Source: Poa pratensis
Lineage: Eukaryota > Streptophyta > Magnoliopsida > Poales > Poaceae
DNA length: 64,000 nucleotides
Reading direction: 5' to 3'
NCBI GenBank assembly: GCA_947311845.1
Contig: CAMZMU010000111.1
Span: forward strand, 9,782,583 to 9,846,582
Shown: in pieces, positions 10,423 through 21,666 of the stretch
How the letters are laid out: each line of letters opens with the position of its first letter
Position numbering within the stretch: the stretch's first letter is position 1
Notes under the pieces: model-generated
Databases searched by the model: none
Seen by the model: only the letters and a program-made list of their open reading frames with translations
Told to the model about the DNA's origin: nothing
Position numbers and translations under genes: made by a program

Positions 10423-11768
10423 TGATACGTCTCCAACGTATCTATAATTTCTTATGATCCATGCTAATATTATACCAATTGTCACATGTTTTATATACAC
10501 TTTATATCATATTATGACATTTATTGGACTAACCTATTAACAAGATGCCACAGTGCCAGTTTCTGTTTATTATGTCTGTGTATTGCAGAAAAGGCCCGAA
10601 AACCAAAGTGCTCGGAAAAATCCAGAAAAATTACAGAAATTCTATTTCGCCAGAAGACCCACGGAGCCAGAAGGGCAAGTCCAGCGGAGGCCCACGGCCT
10701 CCTCACCATGCCGTCGCGCGGCCTGGAGGGGGGTGGCGCCGCCACGTGGTGAGGCCGCCTCGTGCACGCCCTCGCGTTGCCCTTTGGCCTATATATTGCT
10801 CCTGCCCCGAAAACCCTAGAAGAATCGACGATTTCTCCAGAAGAGTTCCGTAGCTCCGCCGCCACCAAAAACCCTAATTCGGGGGACAGAAGTCTCTGTT
10901 TCGGCACCCTGCCGGGACGGGGAATTGCCCCCGGAGCCATCTCCATCGACTCCACCGCCATCTTCATCGCCGTTGCTGCCTCCCATGATGAGGAGGGAGT
11001 AGTTCTCCCCCGAGGCTGAGGGCTCTACCGGTAGCTATGTGGTTTACCTCTCTCTCCCATGGTGTGATCTTTATGTGATCATGAGCATTGCTAGTATCGC
11101 TGAATTCATATGTAATGTTTATGCTACTCAAGTGATTTTATCTAGTTTCCGGAGTCATTGTGACAACACGGTATCAAGGTGACAGTGTGGGTACTTGTGT
11201 GTGACTCTATAAATAATTTAGATATTATCATGGCTTATTCTTTGTGGAATTGTGGTGTTTGTTTACTCAGACTTTGAGGTGTGCTTTTGTAGCCCTACGC
11301 ATAGTACTCTTGTTTCACCAAGAAGGAGAATAATCCCGAGTAGCACTTACTTGCGTTCAGTTGTGCTAAAATGTTGAGAGATACCACTAGTGAAAGTATG
11401 ATCCCTAGGCCTTGTTTCTAAGCATTGAAACACCGTTTAAACAAGTTCTGCTACATGTTTGCTTGCTGCCATTTTTATTTCAGATTGCAATTACTACTTA
11501 TAATCATCCATATTACTTGTATTTCACTATCTCTTCGCCGAACTAGTGCACCTATACATCTGACAAGTGTATTAGGTGTGTTGGGGACACAAGAGACTTC
11601 TTGTATCTTAATTGCAGGGTTGCTTGAGAGGGATATCTTTGACCTCTACCTCCCTGAGTTCGATAAACCTTGGGTGATTCACTTAAGGGAAACTTGCTGT
11701 TGTTCTACAAACCTCTGCACTTGGAGGCCCAACACTGTCTACAAGAATAGAAGCGTGCGTAGACATCA
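10423..11768 (+). repeat. Element B, 3' LTR
   Basis: This 1346-bp LTR follows the polypurine tract directly and is followed by the GCGGC target-site duplication. It matches the 5' LTR almost perfectly. Confidence 0.93.
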
Positions 11769-11773
11769 GCGGC

Positions 11774-13694
11774 TCCCATGAAGGACGTTATTTCTACCAA
11801 GCTGGCAGATATTCCCTCTTTCTCTTTTGTTTACACACTTGTGAACATTGCTTGACTGATTTCTCAGTGGCAAAAAGATGTGAAGAGAATTTTTGGTTAA
11901 AGTTGTAATTAATTGGGATTGGGCACCCCGTTGCCAGCTCTTTTTGCAAAATTATTGGATAAGCGGATGTATATGCCACTAGTCCAGGTGTAAAGTCTGA
12001 TCAACAAGTGAAATAAAGACCATCTACCACATCCTCATGAGCTTGTAAACAGTGACACAAAAAAGAGTAGTAACAGTTTTGAATATTTTAAAGGTAGCAC
12101 ATGAAAAATTTACTTGGAGTGGCAGGAAAATACCACACAATAGGTAGTTATGGTGGACACAGATGGCATGGATTTTGGCTCAAGGATTTGGATGCACAAG
12201 CAGCATTCCCGCTTAGTACAGAGTTTAGGCTAGCAAGGTTATTGAAGCAAACACAGACTGTCAACCGGTACAGCAAAAACTTATATGACAAAACATACTT
12301 GAAAAATTATAAGACTCCACATTGTCTCCCTTGTTAACCAAAACCTTTTATTAGAAAATATCTGGACCTTCGGAACTACCAATGATACAAACCGAACATC
12401 AACAAGCTTTACGGTAGTTCTTCACTAATAGCCTTTACTTACATAATGCACAAGTTTAAACATTACTTACTTGGTAACTCAAAACAATTGACAAGTATCA
12501 AATTACTCAAGACAGTGATCTATAATACTATGTAAGCATTTTTTCTTGTACCATTAACACATGCATAGCATTTTCTGTTCCAACCAAACACCAATCAACT
12601 TATTTGAACAACTCTCAAACAAATATAAGTGAAGCAAGAGAGTACTTTCTACAAAACAACTAATAGCTCTGAACAAGAGATACATGAAAACAAAGAGCTA
12701 GAAGCTTTAGCAGTGCTAGACAGGAATACTCAACAAATATAAGTGAAGAATAGGAATATTCTAATGAAAAAGCGGAGCGTGTGTCTCTCCCAAACAAGAA
12801 TGTTGTGATCAAGCATTGTAGCGACCAGAGAACAAAATAAAAACAAAACTGAAAGTAAAACACACAGACGCTCCAAGAACAGCACATATAATGTGAAGAA
12901 ATAAAAATATAGTCTCACTAGAGATGACCTGATAATTTGTTGATGAAGAAGAGGATGCCTTGGGCATCCCCAAGCTTAGATGCTTGTGACTTCTAAAATA
13001 TTTTCTTGGGGTGCAGGGGCATCCCCAAGCTTAAGCTTTTATCCCTTCTTGATCATCTTTCATCATCCTCTCTCTTGACACTTGAAAACTTCCTTCACAC
13101 ACAACTTCTCATAAACTTCATTAGAGGGGTTAGTACTCAAAACATTTAATCCACTTTGTTTCTGTAATGACACATTACAAGAACTCATTATAACATTAGC
13201 TAATGTATACCAGGTATTTGTAGCACCTTTCCACAAAAAGAAACCACAAAGAAAATTCGTATAAGAAGCAATTCAAAATAAAGACAGAATCTGTCAAAAA
13301 CAGAACAGCCCATAAAGATGAATTTTTTCGAGACACTTACGTAACTCAAATCAGAAAATGATAGACTAATTAAAGATGGATATAAACCTGAGGCTTCTGC
13401 ACAAAAAAGTACAGATCAATATCACGTATCGTGATTTTTTGGAATTTCGTACAGTGAAGCGCAGAAATCTGTTTCTGGACAGCAAACCAAACTTTAACAC
13501 TTTCTTGCCATTAGAGGCTTTTCTTGGCACAAAAACGAAAACAAAAAGATACAAAGGATATGTTACAGTGGTAACAAAATCCTTGACTCAACAAAAAGCA
13601 AAAGAAAACAGGAAGAAAAAATAACATGGGTTGTCTCCCACAAGCGCTTTTCTTTAAACCCTTTTAGCTAGGCATAGTGATTTTAATGATGCTC
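11774..13694 (-). other. Element A internal noncoding region, continued after B
   Basis: This is the rest of A's long 3' noncoding part, read on the minus strand. It contains counterparts of B's conserved blocks: the GGGGATGCC hairpin (about 12950-12972, one mismatch in the stem), a second CTTGGGG-type motif near 13010-13035, and the GTGGGAGACAACCCA block at about 13625-13645. I see no gene. Confidence 0.75.
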
Positions 13695-14645
13695 TCATAA
13701 GAATAAGAGTTGAACATATAACAGAGCATCAAGAAGCAAATATAAAGCACATTTAAGTCTAACCCACTTTCTATGCAAAGGAATCTTGTAAGAAAATAAA
13801 TTATTGAAGCATGAAGCTACTAGCATAGGAAGGCAAAACAAGTACAACTTCAAAACTTTCAACATAAAGAGAGGAGACTTAATATTATTGAGATATATGA
13901 AATCGTGTCTCCCTCTCTCATAATGACCATTAGGTCTTGAAGCAACCAGCATATAAAAGCAACACAAGATAAAGCTCAAAACTTTCATCATAAAGAGAGA
14001 AAATTTAATAACATGGAGATTTCTATAACCATATTTTCCTCTCTCAAAATAATTTTCAGTAGCATCATGAATAGACTCAACAATATAGCTATCACATAAA
14101 GCATTCTTATCATGATCTACATGCATAAAATTATCATTATTCTCCACACAAACATAATCATAAGTAATAGTGGGAGTAAAACTATCACATCCAGCATTGT
14201 AATCATCATAAATTCCAGGCATAGTATAATCATAATGAACTTTATCCTCAATAGTAGATGGACTGAAAATAGCATGTTCATCATTGTAAACATCATATAT
14301 AGGAGGCATATCATAATCACAATAAACTTTATCCTCAATAGTAGGTGGAACTAGAATACCACAATCATTATAATCATCATATATTGGAGTCAAAGTATCA
14401 TCAAAGCAAATTTCCTCCTCAAAGATTGGGGGAATAAAAATATCATATTCATCAAAACCAGCTTCCCCAAACTTAGAGCTTTCCATGGCATTAGCAATAA
14501 TGGTGTTCAAAGAATGTATACTAATAACATTACCACTATCATGTAAATAAAGTTCCATAGGTTTTTTAATTTTCTCTTCAAACACATCATGTCCTAATTC
14601 AAAATAAATTTCATAGAGATCTCTAATTTTTTTGTTATTTTCCAT
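13695..14645 (-). CDS. Element A ORF: gag-related protein lacking the gag domain (316 codons)
   Basis: The ORF starts at 14645 (MENNKKIRDLYEIYFE), the same start as B's gag. After about 90 residues it skips the gag domain and zinc knuckle and enters a run of three to four acidic, Tyr-rich repeats (DYDMPPIYDVYND-type, roughly residues 80-165). It then has two successive copies of an ERG-plus-hydrophobic module (FMMKVLSFILCCFYMLVAS and LFMLKVLKLYLFCLPML, roughly residues 220-290) and a basic end (IPLHRKWVRLKC). The hydrophobic stretches are long enough to span a membrane. The ORF is unbroken although the LTRs are about 3% diverged. Function is unknown; it is best described as a gag-deleted derivative of the B protein. 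Confidence 0.7.
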   Translation of the reverse strand: MENNKKIRDLYEIYFELGHDVFEEKIKKPMELYLHDSGNVISIHSLNTIIANAMESSKFGEAGFDEYDIFIPPIFEEEICFDDTLTPIYDDYNDCGILVPPTIEDKVYCDYDMPPIYDVYNDEHAIFSPSTIEDKVHYDYTMPGIYDDYNAGCDSFTPTITYDYVCVENNDNFMHVDHDKNALCDSYIVESIHDATENYFERGKYGYRNLHVIKFSLFMMKVLSFILCCFYMLVASRPNGHYERGRHDFIYLNNIKSPLFMLKVLKLYLFCLPMLVASCFNNLFSYKIPLHRKWVRLKCALYLLLDALLYVQLLFL

Positions 14646-14790
14646 TAAGCCTAACTAGTGAAATAAAAACAAGAAACAAAAAGATATAACTGCAGAATCT
14701 AAAGGAAATAGCTTCGAGCACTCACACGCCGACAACGGTGCTAGAAAATAGCTTAGTAGCCAGAGGGTGTGAGTACCTGTTACCTTACCT

Positions 14791-14807
14791 CCCCGGCAAC
14801 GGCGCCA
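14791..14807 (-). other. Primer-binding site of element A
   Basis: On the minus strand this reads TGGCGCCGTTGCCGGGG, 10 bases inside the 5' LTR (14818-16316). It is identical to the site in element B. Confidence 0.85.
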
Positions 14808-14817
14808 GAAAAGAGCT

Positions 14818-16316
14818 TGATGTCTACGAACGCTTATATTCCCGTAGACAGTGTTGGGCCTCCAAGTGCAGAGGTTTGTAGAACAGCAGCAAGTTTCCCT
14901 TAAGTGAACAACCCAAGGTTTATCGAACTCAGGGAGGTAGAGGTCAAAGATATTCCTCTCAAGCAACCCTGCAATTAAGATACAAGAAGTCTCTTGTGTC
15001 CCCAACACACCTAATACACTTGTCAGATGTATAGGTGCACTAGTTCGGCGAAGAGATATCAAAATACAAGTGATATAGATAATAACAGGTGGTAATTGCA
15101 ATCTGTAGTAAAAATGGCAGCGAGCAAACATGCAGCAGAACTGAGAGTAAACGGTATTTCAATGCTTGGAAACAAGGCCTAGGGATCATACTTTCACTAG
15201 TGGACACTCTCAACAATAATAACATAATTGAACACATAAATACTTCCTTCACTATGCTATTCTGAACTATTCTCCCGTTGGATAGAAATACCAATCTACT
15301 GCGTAGGGCTACAAAGAGCACACCTTAAAGTCTGAGTAAACAAACACCACAATATCATAGAACACCAAGACCATCGCGTAGGGCTATAAAAGCACACCTT
15401 AAAGTCTGTATTCCACATCTAGGACACCCCACGCTGTCACTATGAGCATCCTAAAATGGTCCACAAACACCACAATTTTATAGTGACATCCAACATAAGA
15501 ACAACTCATGGTAAATATCCCTCTAATCTTATTAATGGAGCCATACACGCCACCCACACTGTCACCTTGGTATTGTGTTGTCACATGACTCCGAAGATCA
15601 TAATGATAAAACCACTTAAGTAGCATAACTATAACAATGAAGGGGAAACATCTATGAATTCAACTAGATTACAATGCTCATGATCACATAAAGATCACAC
15701 CATGGGAGAGAGAGATGAACCACATAGCTACCAGTAGAGCCCTCAGCCTCGATGAAGAACTACTCCCTCCTCATCATGGGAGGCAGCAACGGCGATGAAG
15801 ATGGCTCCGGGGGCACTTCCCCATCCCGACAGGGTTCCGAAACAGAGACTTCTGTCCTCCGAATTAGGGTTTCGGATGGCGGTGGAGCTGGGAGTCGTCT
15901 CTGGGAAAATCGTCGAGTTTTAGGGTTTTCTCCGCTGAGGCAATAAATAGGCGAAAGGGCGGCGTCGGAAGGTTCTCGAGTCAACAAGGTGACCCCTCGG
16001 CGCCACCCCCTCCAGGCCGCGCCGAGACCTGGCGTGGAGGCCTCGTGCCTCCCCCGGACTTGTCCTTCTGGCCCATGGAGTCTTCTGGTAAAATAGTGAT
16101 GTCCGTTGATTTTCGTCCAATTCCGAGAATATTTCCCGACTAGCTTTTCTGAAACGGAAAAACAGCAGAAAACAGGAACTGGCACTGTGGCATCTTGTTA
16201 ATAGGTTAGTTCCAGAAAATGCATAATAATGATATGAAGTGTATGTAAAACATGTAGCAATTGGTATAATAACAACATGGAACATCAAAAATTATAGATA
16301 CGTTTGAAACGTATTA
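14818..16316 (-). repeat. Element A, 5' LTR
   Basis: This 1499-bp LTR is the 5' copy on the minus strand. Its outer end reads TAATACGTTTC instead of the canonical TGATACGTCTC, so the terminal TG has mutated to TA. The duplication GAGAG follows at 16317-16321. Confidence 0.9.
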
Positions 16317-16997
16317 GAGAGCGGCAAGACGGTGAAGGACATGTTGACCGACGCCACCACGTTGTACCGAGAGAACAATGATCACATGGACTTCAAGTTC
16401 ATGCATTGTTTCGTGAAGCTCCAAAAGAACAAGAAGTGGGAGAGGACGCGGATCGACCTCAACGGCGGCCACGGCGCCCAAGGGCCGAACGACCCGGCGT
16501 TCCTAGCGTCGGAGGGGCGCCCTGTTGGGAACAAGAAGGCCAAGAGCGATAAGGCGACCGTGCAAGCGTCCATCGACAAGTGCCTCGCCGATGTCACCAC
16601 CATGTCGAAGCGGCTCGAGGTCGCGAGGGACATGGCCCAAGCGGCTATCATGCAAGCCGACACGGCAAGGATTCAGGCCATGTCTGAGGCGTCGCAATCC
16701 GTCACTCGGAAGATGAAGGAGGACTCCAAGATCTTGACCGCCGACCTCTCCGCCTACACGCCGGAGGTGAGGGCTTGGTTTCGGCTCAACCAGCAGCGCA
16801 TCTTGCGTGAGATGGGGGTCCTTCTGCCGGAGCCGACGCCGATGGACACGACGACGACCACCGCGCCCATGGACACGACGGGGGAGCCTACGACGAGCAC
16901 GACGTCCTCCGACGCAGAGGCAGAGCCATCGCCGCGCCCGGGCTGGGAAGACGCAGAGACGCAGGAGGCGGACGAGCCGGTGCTGACGATCAACTGA
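16317..16997 (+). pseudogene. 3' part of the SANT/NAM-associated gene, after element A
   Basis: After the duplicated GAGAG the interrupted frame resumes. Removing A and one duplication copy joins AAAGAGAG to CGGCAAGACG and reads K-E-S-G-K-T-V-K-D-M with no shift, because 14884 + 5 bases is a multiple of three. The protein continues with a conserved block (DFKFMHCFVKLQKNKKWE), the NAM-associated C-terminal region (SIDKCLADVTTMSKRLEVARDM, long amphipathic helices), a Thr-rich linker, and a stop at 16995-16997. This half has no stops or frameshifts of its own. It has no promoter here and would depend on read-through from the A LTR. Confidence 0.82.
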
Positions 16998-17883
16998 ATT
17001 GTGATCGAGATTCTGTAATATGATTGCCGGACAAGGGGCGATGCTTTTGGGTTGTGACACTTTTGGGTGTGTGAACTTGATGATCGACGCTATTTGAACT
17101 AGGCCGTCCCACCGTTTATTTGAATTTGTCATCTGGGAGCGACCGGTGGGGCGTGGCGCTCCCAATAGGCGGCAACAGTTGCTGGCACGCCCAATAGCGC
17201 CTGTCCGGCAACTTTGCGGGACGCTATATTGGGCACGCCGGTGGAGATGCTCTAACCTTGCCGTTTCATGTCCTCCCTAATGAATATGTATAGAACAGGT
17301 CCAGGGCCGAACATTTGCTATTTACCATAAAAGGGCTGTCAAAAGTAAGTCCCAAGAGTTTCCAGACACAATGTTATAATCAACTAGACACAATGTTATA
17401 ATCACTAAAAAAACACAATGTTATAATCACTAGACAGAAGATGTTCCCAGGTCCCAACTTCTCATGTATTTGAACTGTTACACGGAAACAAACGAAACTC
17501 TGGAATACACGAATGGTCAGGAAGATGAAATTAGTTATAGTCATCGCAAAGGTGAAGGGGAATACCCACTCAGCTCGCCAAAATCATAATGCTGATGAAA
17601 ACTACAGATAAAGATGGCATTGACCGTTTATTCCAGACGACTAATACTGTAAACTCCACAAATCAGATGTCAAGTTAAGCTGCTTCTAGATCTCCCCTAC
17701 CTCCCTACCAGTGTAACTAACACTACAAAGAATACAGAACAAAGTGCAAAAATCTCAGAAAGTAAGCAAGAAGACAAAAAATAATATATACACGGACTTT
17801 CAGATAAGAATGGACAGGAAAAATACTAGCCATCTCCCTCTGAACTGCCTGTGCTGCTGGAGCATCGAAACCACTCTGCAAAT
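16998..17883. other. Region between the SANT/NAM-like locus and the PP2 gene
   Basis: No gene is seen. At 17160-17256 there are internal repeats (CGCCCAATAG..., TATTGGGCACGCC) ending in GGTGGAGATGCTCTAA. That sequence resembles the reverse complement of the TAGAGCATCTCCA ends common in grass PIF/Harbinger and related elements. A short sequence CACAATGTTATAATCA is repeated three times at about 17369-17425. The part from about 17600 is probably the 3' UTR and downstream flank of the minus-strand PP2 gene. Confidence 0.5.
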
Positions 17884-20800
17884 TTACATGTAGACTGTGT
17901 TTATCTTCTCGCGTCGGTACCCTTTCGGATATATCACAACTGAATCAACGCACAAGCCACCTTTCGTATGGGTACAGTCAATCTGCATCATTGAATACTT
18001 CAGGCTGGTCAACTCATCGGAGTTTGAAATGACAAAATCACCGACATGGTAAAGAATCCAGCTCCCTGGTCCATCCAGATAATATTCTGATGTGGCATGT
18101 TGTTCGTCCGAAGTAGAGAGGTGGAACCGGGTGGGTCTGGCATCCCACCCATGAATGAGCTCAGTTCCACAAACCCGACGACCCATACGCCTGTGCGCTC
18201 GACCCAAGTGAAGACGGAAAAACAGGCTGTATGAACCAGCAGGGAAGCAGAAATCAAGCTCCCCACCCACCTCAAGCCACCAAATTTGCTGAAGATAAGC
18301 AACACTATGGAATCTGAAATAACAGAGGGAAGAAACTCAGCAAACCTCCATTTACCACAAATCTATAAAGGAAAGGTACAACTTGTACCAAAAAAATACA
18401 AAGGATCATATCATGAAACAATCGAAAAGTTATGTAACACTTAATATGCAAAGTTCATTTGCTTTGCCTATGCTAGTAATTGTACATGTGCAATGCACGG
18501 TATAATGAATTTGTCATACGTTTACTTCAACAGATACTTATTTTGTTTGAAATATGTTTGGAGTAGAGATTTTGTGCTCCCGGGCACCAGTGATCCTGGC
18601 GTTTTAAAAAAATCGAAAAAAATGTTTACGTGTTTCAAAAAATTCTGAAAAAAATCTTGAATGTAGCCATTGGTGTATTCTACAAACGTGCCAAAAATAA
18701 ACTTTAAATACTTTGTATTTTAGGCTACACAAAAATGAAAAAATTATGGATCTGAGTATGGTTATTTTCAAATCTCTAAATTTATTAGATTTTGTCATTT
18801 TTGTGTAGCTCCGAATACAATGTACTTGAAGTTGATCTTTTGCACGTTTGTAGAATACATGATTAACTACATCCTGAAATTTTTTCAGATTTTTTTGAGA
18901 CTTATAAATATATATTTTTTATTTTTTGAAAGCACCAGGAGCACTGGTGCTCGGGAGCACAAACACTTTTCCGATATATTCACTGCCAATCAGTAATATC
19001 TACAACAACATATGGAACAGGGAAGATAGAGGAAAGTTAAAAGGAGGTGGTTAGTACAGGAGTTAGTTGATTAGGGAATAATTGCGCTTTTCAGTAATCA
19101 ACTACAACTGTGGGATAAGTGGATGGATGGCCAAAATTGAATGTGCTAACTCATGCTTTTTTATATTGGCATAGATTCAGATACTCGAGGAACTAAATGG
19201 GTTGGGAAATGTAGAGAAAATCAAATGACTAGCCACCTGACAGCAGATCATGTAATCAAGTATTTCATAAGTTACAATCTCTGAAACTGATAACCCTAAA
19301 TATAGCTGACTGCAATCAAGAAAACAATACCGACAACACTTTCTAATGGAATATTAGGAACACTCCAAGATAGACACTGATTGTTCAAAACATATTTAAC
19401 AGACAGAACAGGTATAAAGAAGATAATTCCAGTACAAAGCAACACAAAATTACTACAATTTACAACAACTTTTAAAAAAGGGAAAGGGTAAACCTATTTA
19501 AGGTTCCTTTGGTTAAGGAGTAAACATAACTAAGTGTGCTAACCTTAATCCAGGCAGGTTAGCTTAATGCAGATATTGTTTGGCAACGAACCTCGTGATA
19601 TAGTACAGATTACTGTTTGGCTAAATTACGTGGATTAGGTCTGGTTTAGCAATACAGAAAAGGTTGTAGAGTAAATTGCGTCATTTCGGTGGGTTAACTT
19701 GTTCCACCATTTTGTGGACCTGGGTCAAGGGGGATAAAAGACTTCCTATACCGTATCAAACGAAAATTACTCAAATGGAAATTCCATAAGTACATTTCTA
19801 TCACTCATTTTTATGCAACTTTTACACCACTTCTCCCTTTTAAATGAGTTTATACCATACAAAATGGACAACAAAGTGCTCGTATCGTAAATAGTGCACA
19901 TTGATGAATTTTATGTAAATGAAAAATATGTTTAGAAAAAATTGTTTATGATACATCTAGAAAAGTATCGGGATGGGTCGTTCTAATATATATTTTTTAC
20001 GCTAAAGGTATTAAAAATGCCAAAGTAAATGCCTTTAGATAAAACATCTATAATTGCAAGGAGCTTATCAACCTTATAAATAAATCCACCATGTTCCCAT
20101 TTTATGTGTAACCGTGTCTTCCCTTGCAATCTCCACTCTTCATAGCCCATACCCTCAAGGCAAGAAAGTTCTTCCGTAAAATGGTTCTGTTCCCACCATA
20201 ATTTTTTCTCCAGTATCTCGTCCTTTCAGAGACTTCTTTCATTTATGTACCTTTGTTTCTAAACATGTGCTTGTTTTCTTGACATCCACCCCGATGAAAA
20301 TATGTTTTTTAATCCTTTTAATTAGATTAATATAAGAATGTCTAGCACATCAGAGCAAACATTAACAGAGATGTAACCCTTGTTTCATCTATTGTAGTAG
20401 ATTCATGTCAAAGGAAACGTTGCATCCTCACATATCACCATCTTGTGAATTAATCAGTGTTGTATATATTTCACTATGACTAACATCTAGTTTATGCTAA
20501 TGAAGACTAACATCCCAATGAACACTTATCAATTATTTTAGCTTACACAATTTGCAACATTTGGGCAACATGAGGTTAACTCGTGACTTTAAAATGATTT
20601 CCAATTTGAAAGAAAGGCCTTGCATCAATCAAGTATACCATGAAAGCAAATAATAACCTAACCAGCTATAGACTATTACATCAATCTATAGTCATCTAAA
20701 AGAGTATACACTAGTTAAATCAAGTAAAGCAAATACAATATTGTTATCTATTGTTCCCTTTATTTGTGTGGACAATTGTAAGCTGAATGTCCTGAAAACT

Positions 20801-21666
20801 CAATATAAAATACTGTATAATTTATTCTTCAGGGACTAAGAAAGAACAACCCAGCAATAACTCTAGTTCAAGGCTTTCAACCTGAATTCAATAACCAAAT
20901 TACTGGAATTCACATTGCGTAGTGAAAATCTAATAGAAGAAATATCAGTGGTAGGAAAATACCTTGATTCCTCTGTGACAAGGTGGCTCCAGTATCTTCG
21001 GTCATCTATACCTGTGATCGCCATCGCTTTTGAGGAGATGCACATGCAAAGACCTCCCTTGTTCTTCTCAATCCAGAATTCCTACAAGCCACAGCATGGT
21101 TGCCTATTAAGCAGGACAAATCATTTCAAGCAAGAACGGGCCATGAACAGAAGTACAGCCAACCGAACCAAACATGAACAAAAAAGAAAGTAGAAATCTC
21201 CTCCAGATTATTAACCAATCTATCTTCTCAATTAATCATCTATGTATAGGAGGACACAGTAATAATCCTCTCGAGTAGACTGCTATAAAGACTTAGTTAA
21301 ATGAGCTACCTTTGTACCGGCATCAAAAGGAGTAGGTCGGCAGAGGCGCGCGTAAATCCCCTTGTTAATCCCCTTGTCAACCGATTTGGGGGAGGGCTTG
21401 GCATTGCCATCTCCGTCGCCAGCGCTCTCATCATCGGCGGCAGCTGCAAGAGCCGCAAGGTAGCGGTAGTTAGCGGGCAGCTTGCCGGCCCAGACAGGGT
21501 CCGCAGAAGCGGCGTCCCTGAAAGCTCTGTTGAGGCAGGCTACTTGGCAGATCTCCGGCGGGTCAAGGTTGAGCAGCATCGGTGCCAGGCAGCTCGCCGG
21601 CATGTCGCCGAGCGACGTCTCGCCCCACTCCCCTTCTGCGCCAAGGATGCTCGAACCCGTCCCCAT
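17884..21666 (-). CDS. PP2-A13: F-box protein PP2-A13-like, three exons, intact
   Basis: Exons on the minus strand are 21666-21310, 21081-20963 and 18313-17884. They total 906 bases, giving 301 aa and a TAA stop. Introns are GT-AG (donors GTAGCT and GTATTT, acceptors TTGTAG and TTTCAG) and the phases match exactly. Residues about 18-65 form the F-box (LGDMPASCLAPMLLNLDPPEICQ...LNRAFRDAA), which binds Skp1 in SCF ubiquitin ligases. The rest is a phloem protein 2 (Nictaba-like lectin) domain: ARLCRP, EFWIEKNKGGLCMCISSKAM, ITGIDDRRYW, IWWLEVGGELDF, GSYSLFFRLHLGR, IHGWD, WILYHVGDFV, IDCTHTKGGLC.DSV.IYP. Family members are about 290-310 aa, so this is full length. The N-terminal MGTGSS could be myristoylated (inference). 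It is the only intact host gene seen. Intron 2 is large (18314-20962) and contains a MITE. Confidence 0.93.
18571..18963. mobile_element. MITE-like element in intron 2 of the PP2 gene
   Basis: Terminal inverted repeats TTTGTGCTCCCGGGCACCAG (from 18571) and its complement (ending 18963) match with one mismatch over about 22 bases. The 350-bp interior is AT-rich and is itself partly inverted (TGTAGCC/GTAGCTC and TTCTACAAACGTGC/GCACGTTTGTAGAA arms around 18670 and 18845), so the whole could fold on itself. There is no coding capacity. I could not identify a target-site duplication, so the superfamily is uncertain. Confidence 0.75.
18964..20962 (-). other. Remainder of PP2 intron 2
   Basis: This is about 2 kb of AT-rich intron sequence with no ORF of note. 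A block at about 19495-19690 (GGTTCCTTTGGTTAAGG, TGTTTGGCAACGAACC, TGTTTGGCTAAATTACG) resembles transposon-end sequence, but I could not pair its termini. Confidence 0.6.

Larger units (their letters stand above)
3596..11768 (+). mobile_element. Element B: gag-only Ty3/Gypsy-type LTR retrotransposon nested in A
   Basis: The LTRs are 3596-4939 (1344 bp) and 10423-11768 (1346 bp). The flanking GCGGC at 3591-3595 and 11769-11773 is a five-base target-site duplication. Each LTR begins TGATACGTCTCCAACGTATC and ends GTAGACATCA. The order is LTR, primer-binding site (4950-4966), gag ORF (5050-6927) with a frameshifted continuation to 7720, about 2.7 kb of noncoding DNA, polypurine tract (10408-10422), LTR. 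No pol domain is found in any frame. By eye the LTRs differ at only about five or six places, so this is a recent insertion, probably mobilised by enzymes from another Gypsy element. Confidence 0.93.
1433..16316 (-). mobile_element. Element A: pol-less Ty3/Gypsy-type LTR retrotransposon (interrupted by B)
   Basis: Two LTRs of exactly 1499 bp (1433-2931 and 14818-16316) bound the element. The five bases before it, GAGAG (1428-1432), are repeated after it (16317-16321), a clean target-site duplication. On the minus strand the LTR starts TAATACGTTTCAAACGTATC (TGATACGTCTC in the other copy) and ends GTAGACATCA. The primer-binding site lies 10 bp inside the LTR at 14791-14807 and the polypurine tract abuts 2931. 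The only coding sequence is a 316-codon ORF (13695-14645) with the N- and C-terminal parts of B's gag ORF but not its gag domain. No protease, reverse transcriptase or integrase is present, so it is non-autonomous. By eye the LTRs differ at roughly 40 sites (about 3%), so A is older than B, which sits inside it at 3596-11768. Confidence 0.92.

Noticed and set aside
14112..14354. Plus-strand Ile-rich ORF and minus-strand Met/Ile-rich ORF in the A coding region
   Set aside because: Out-of-frame readings of the AT-rich acidic-repeat section of the 316-codon ORF.
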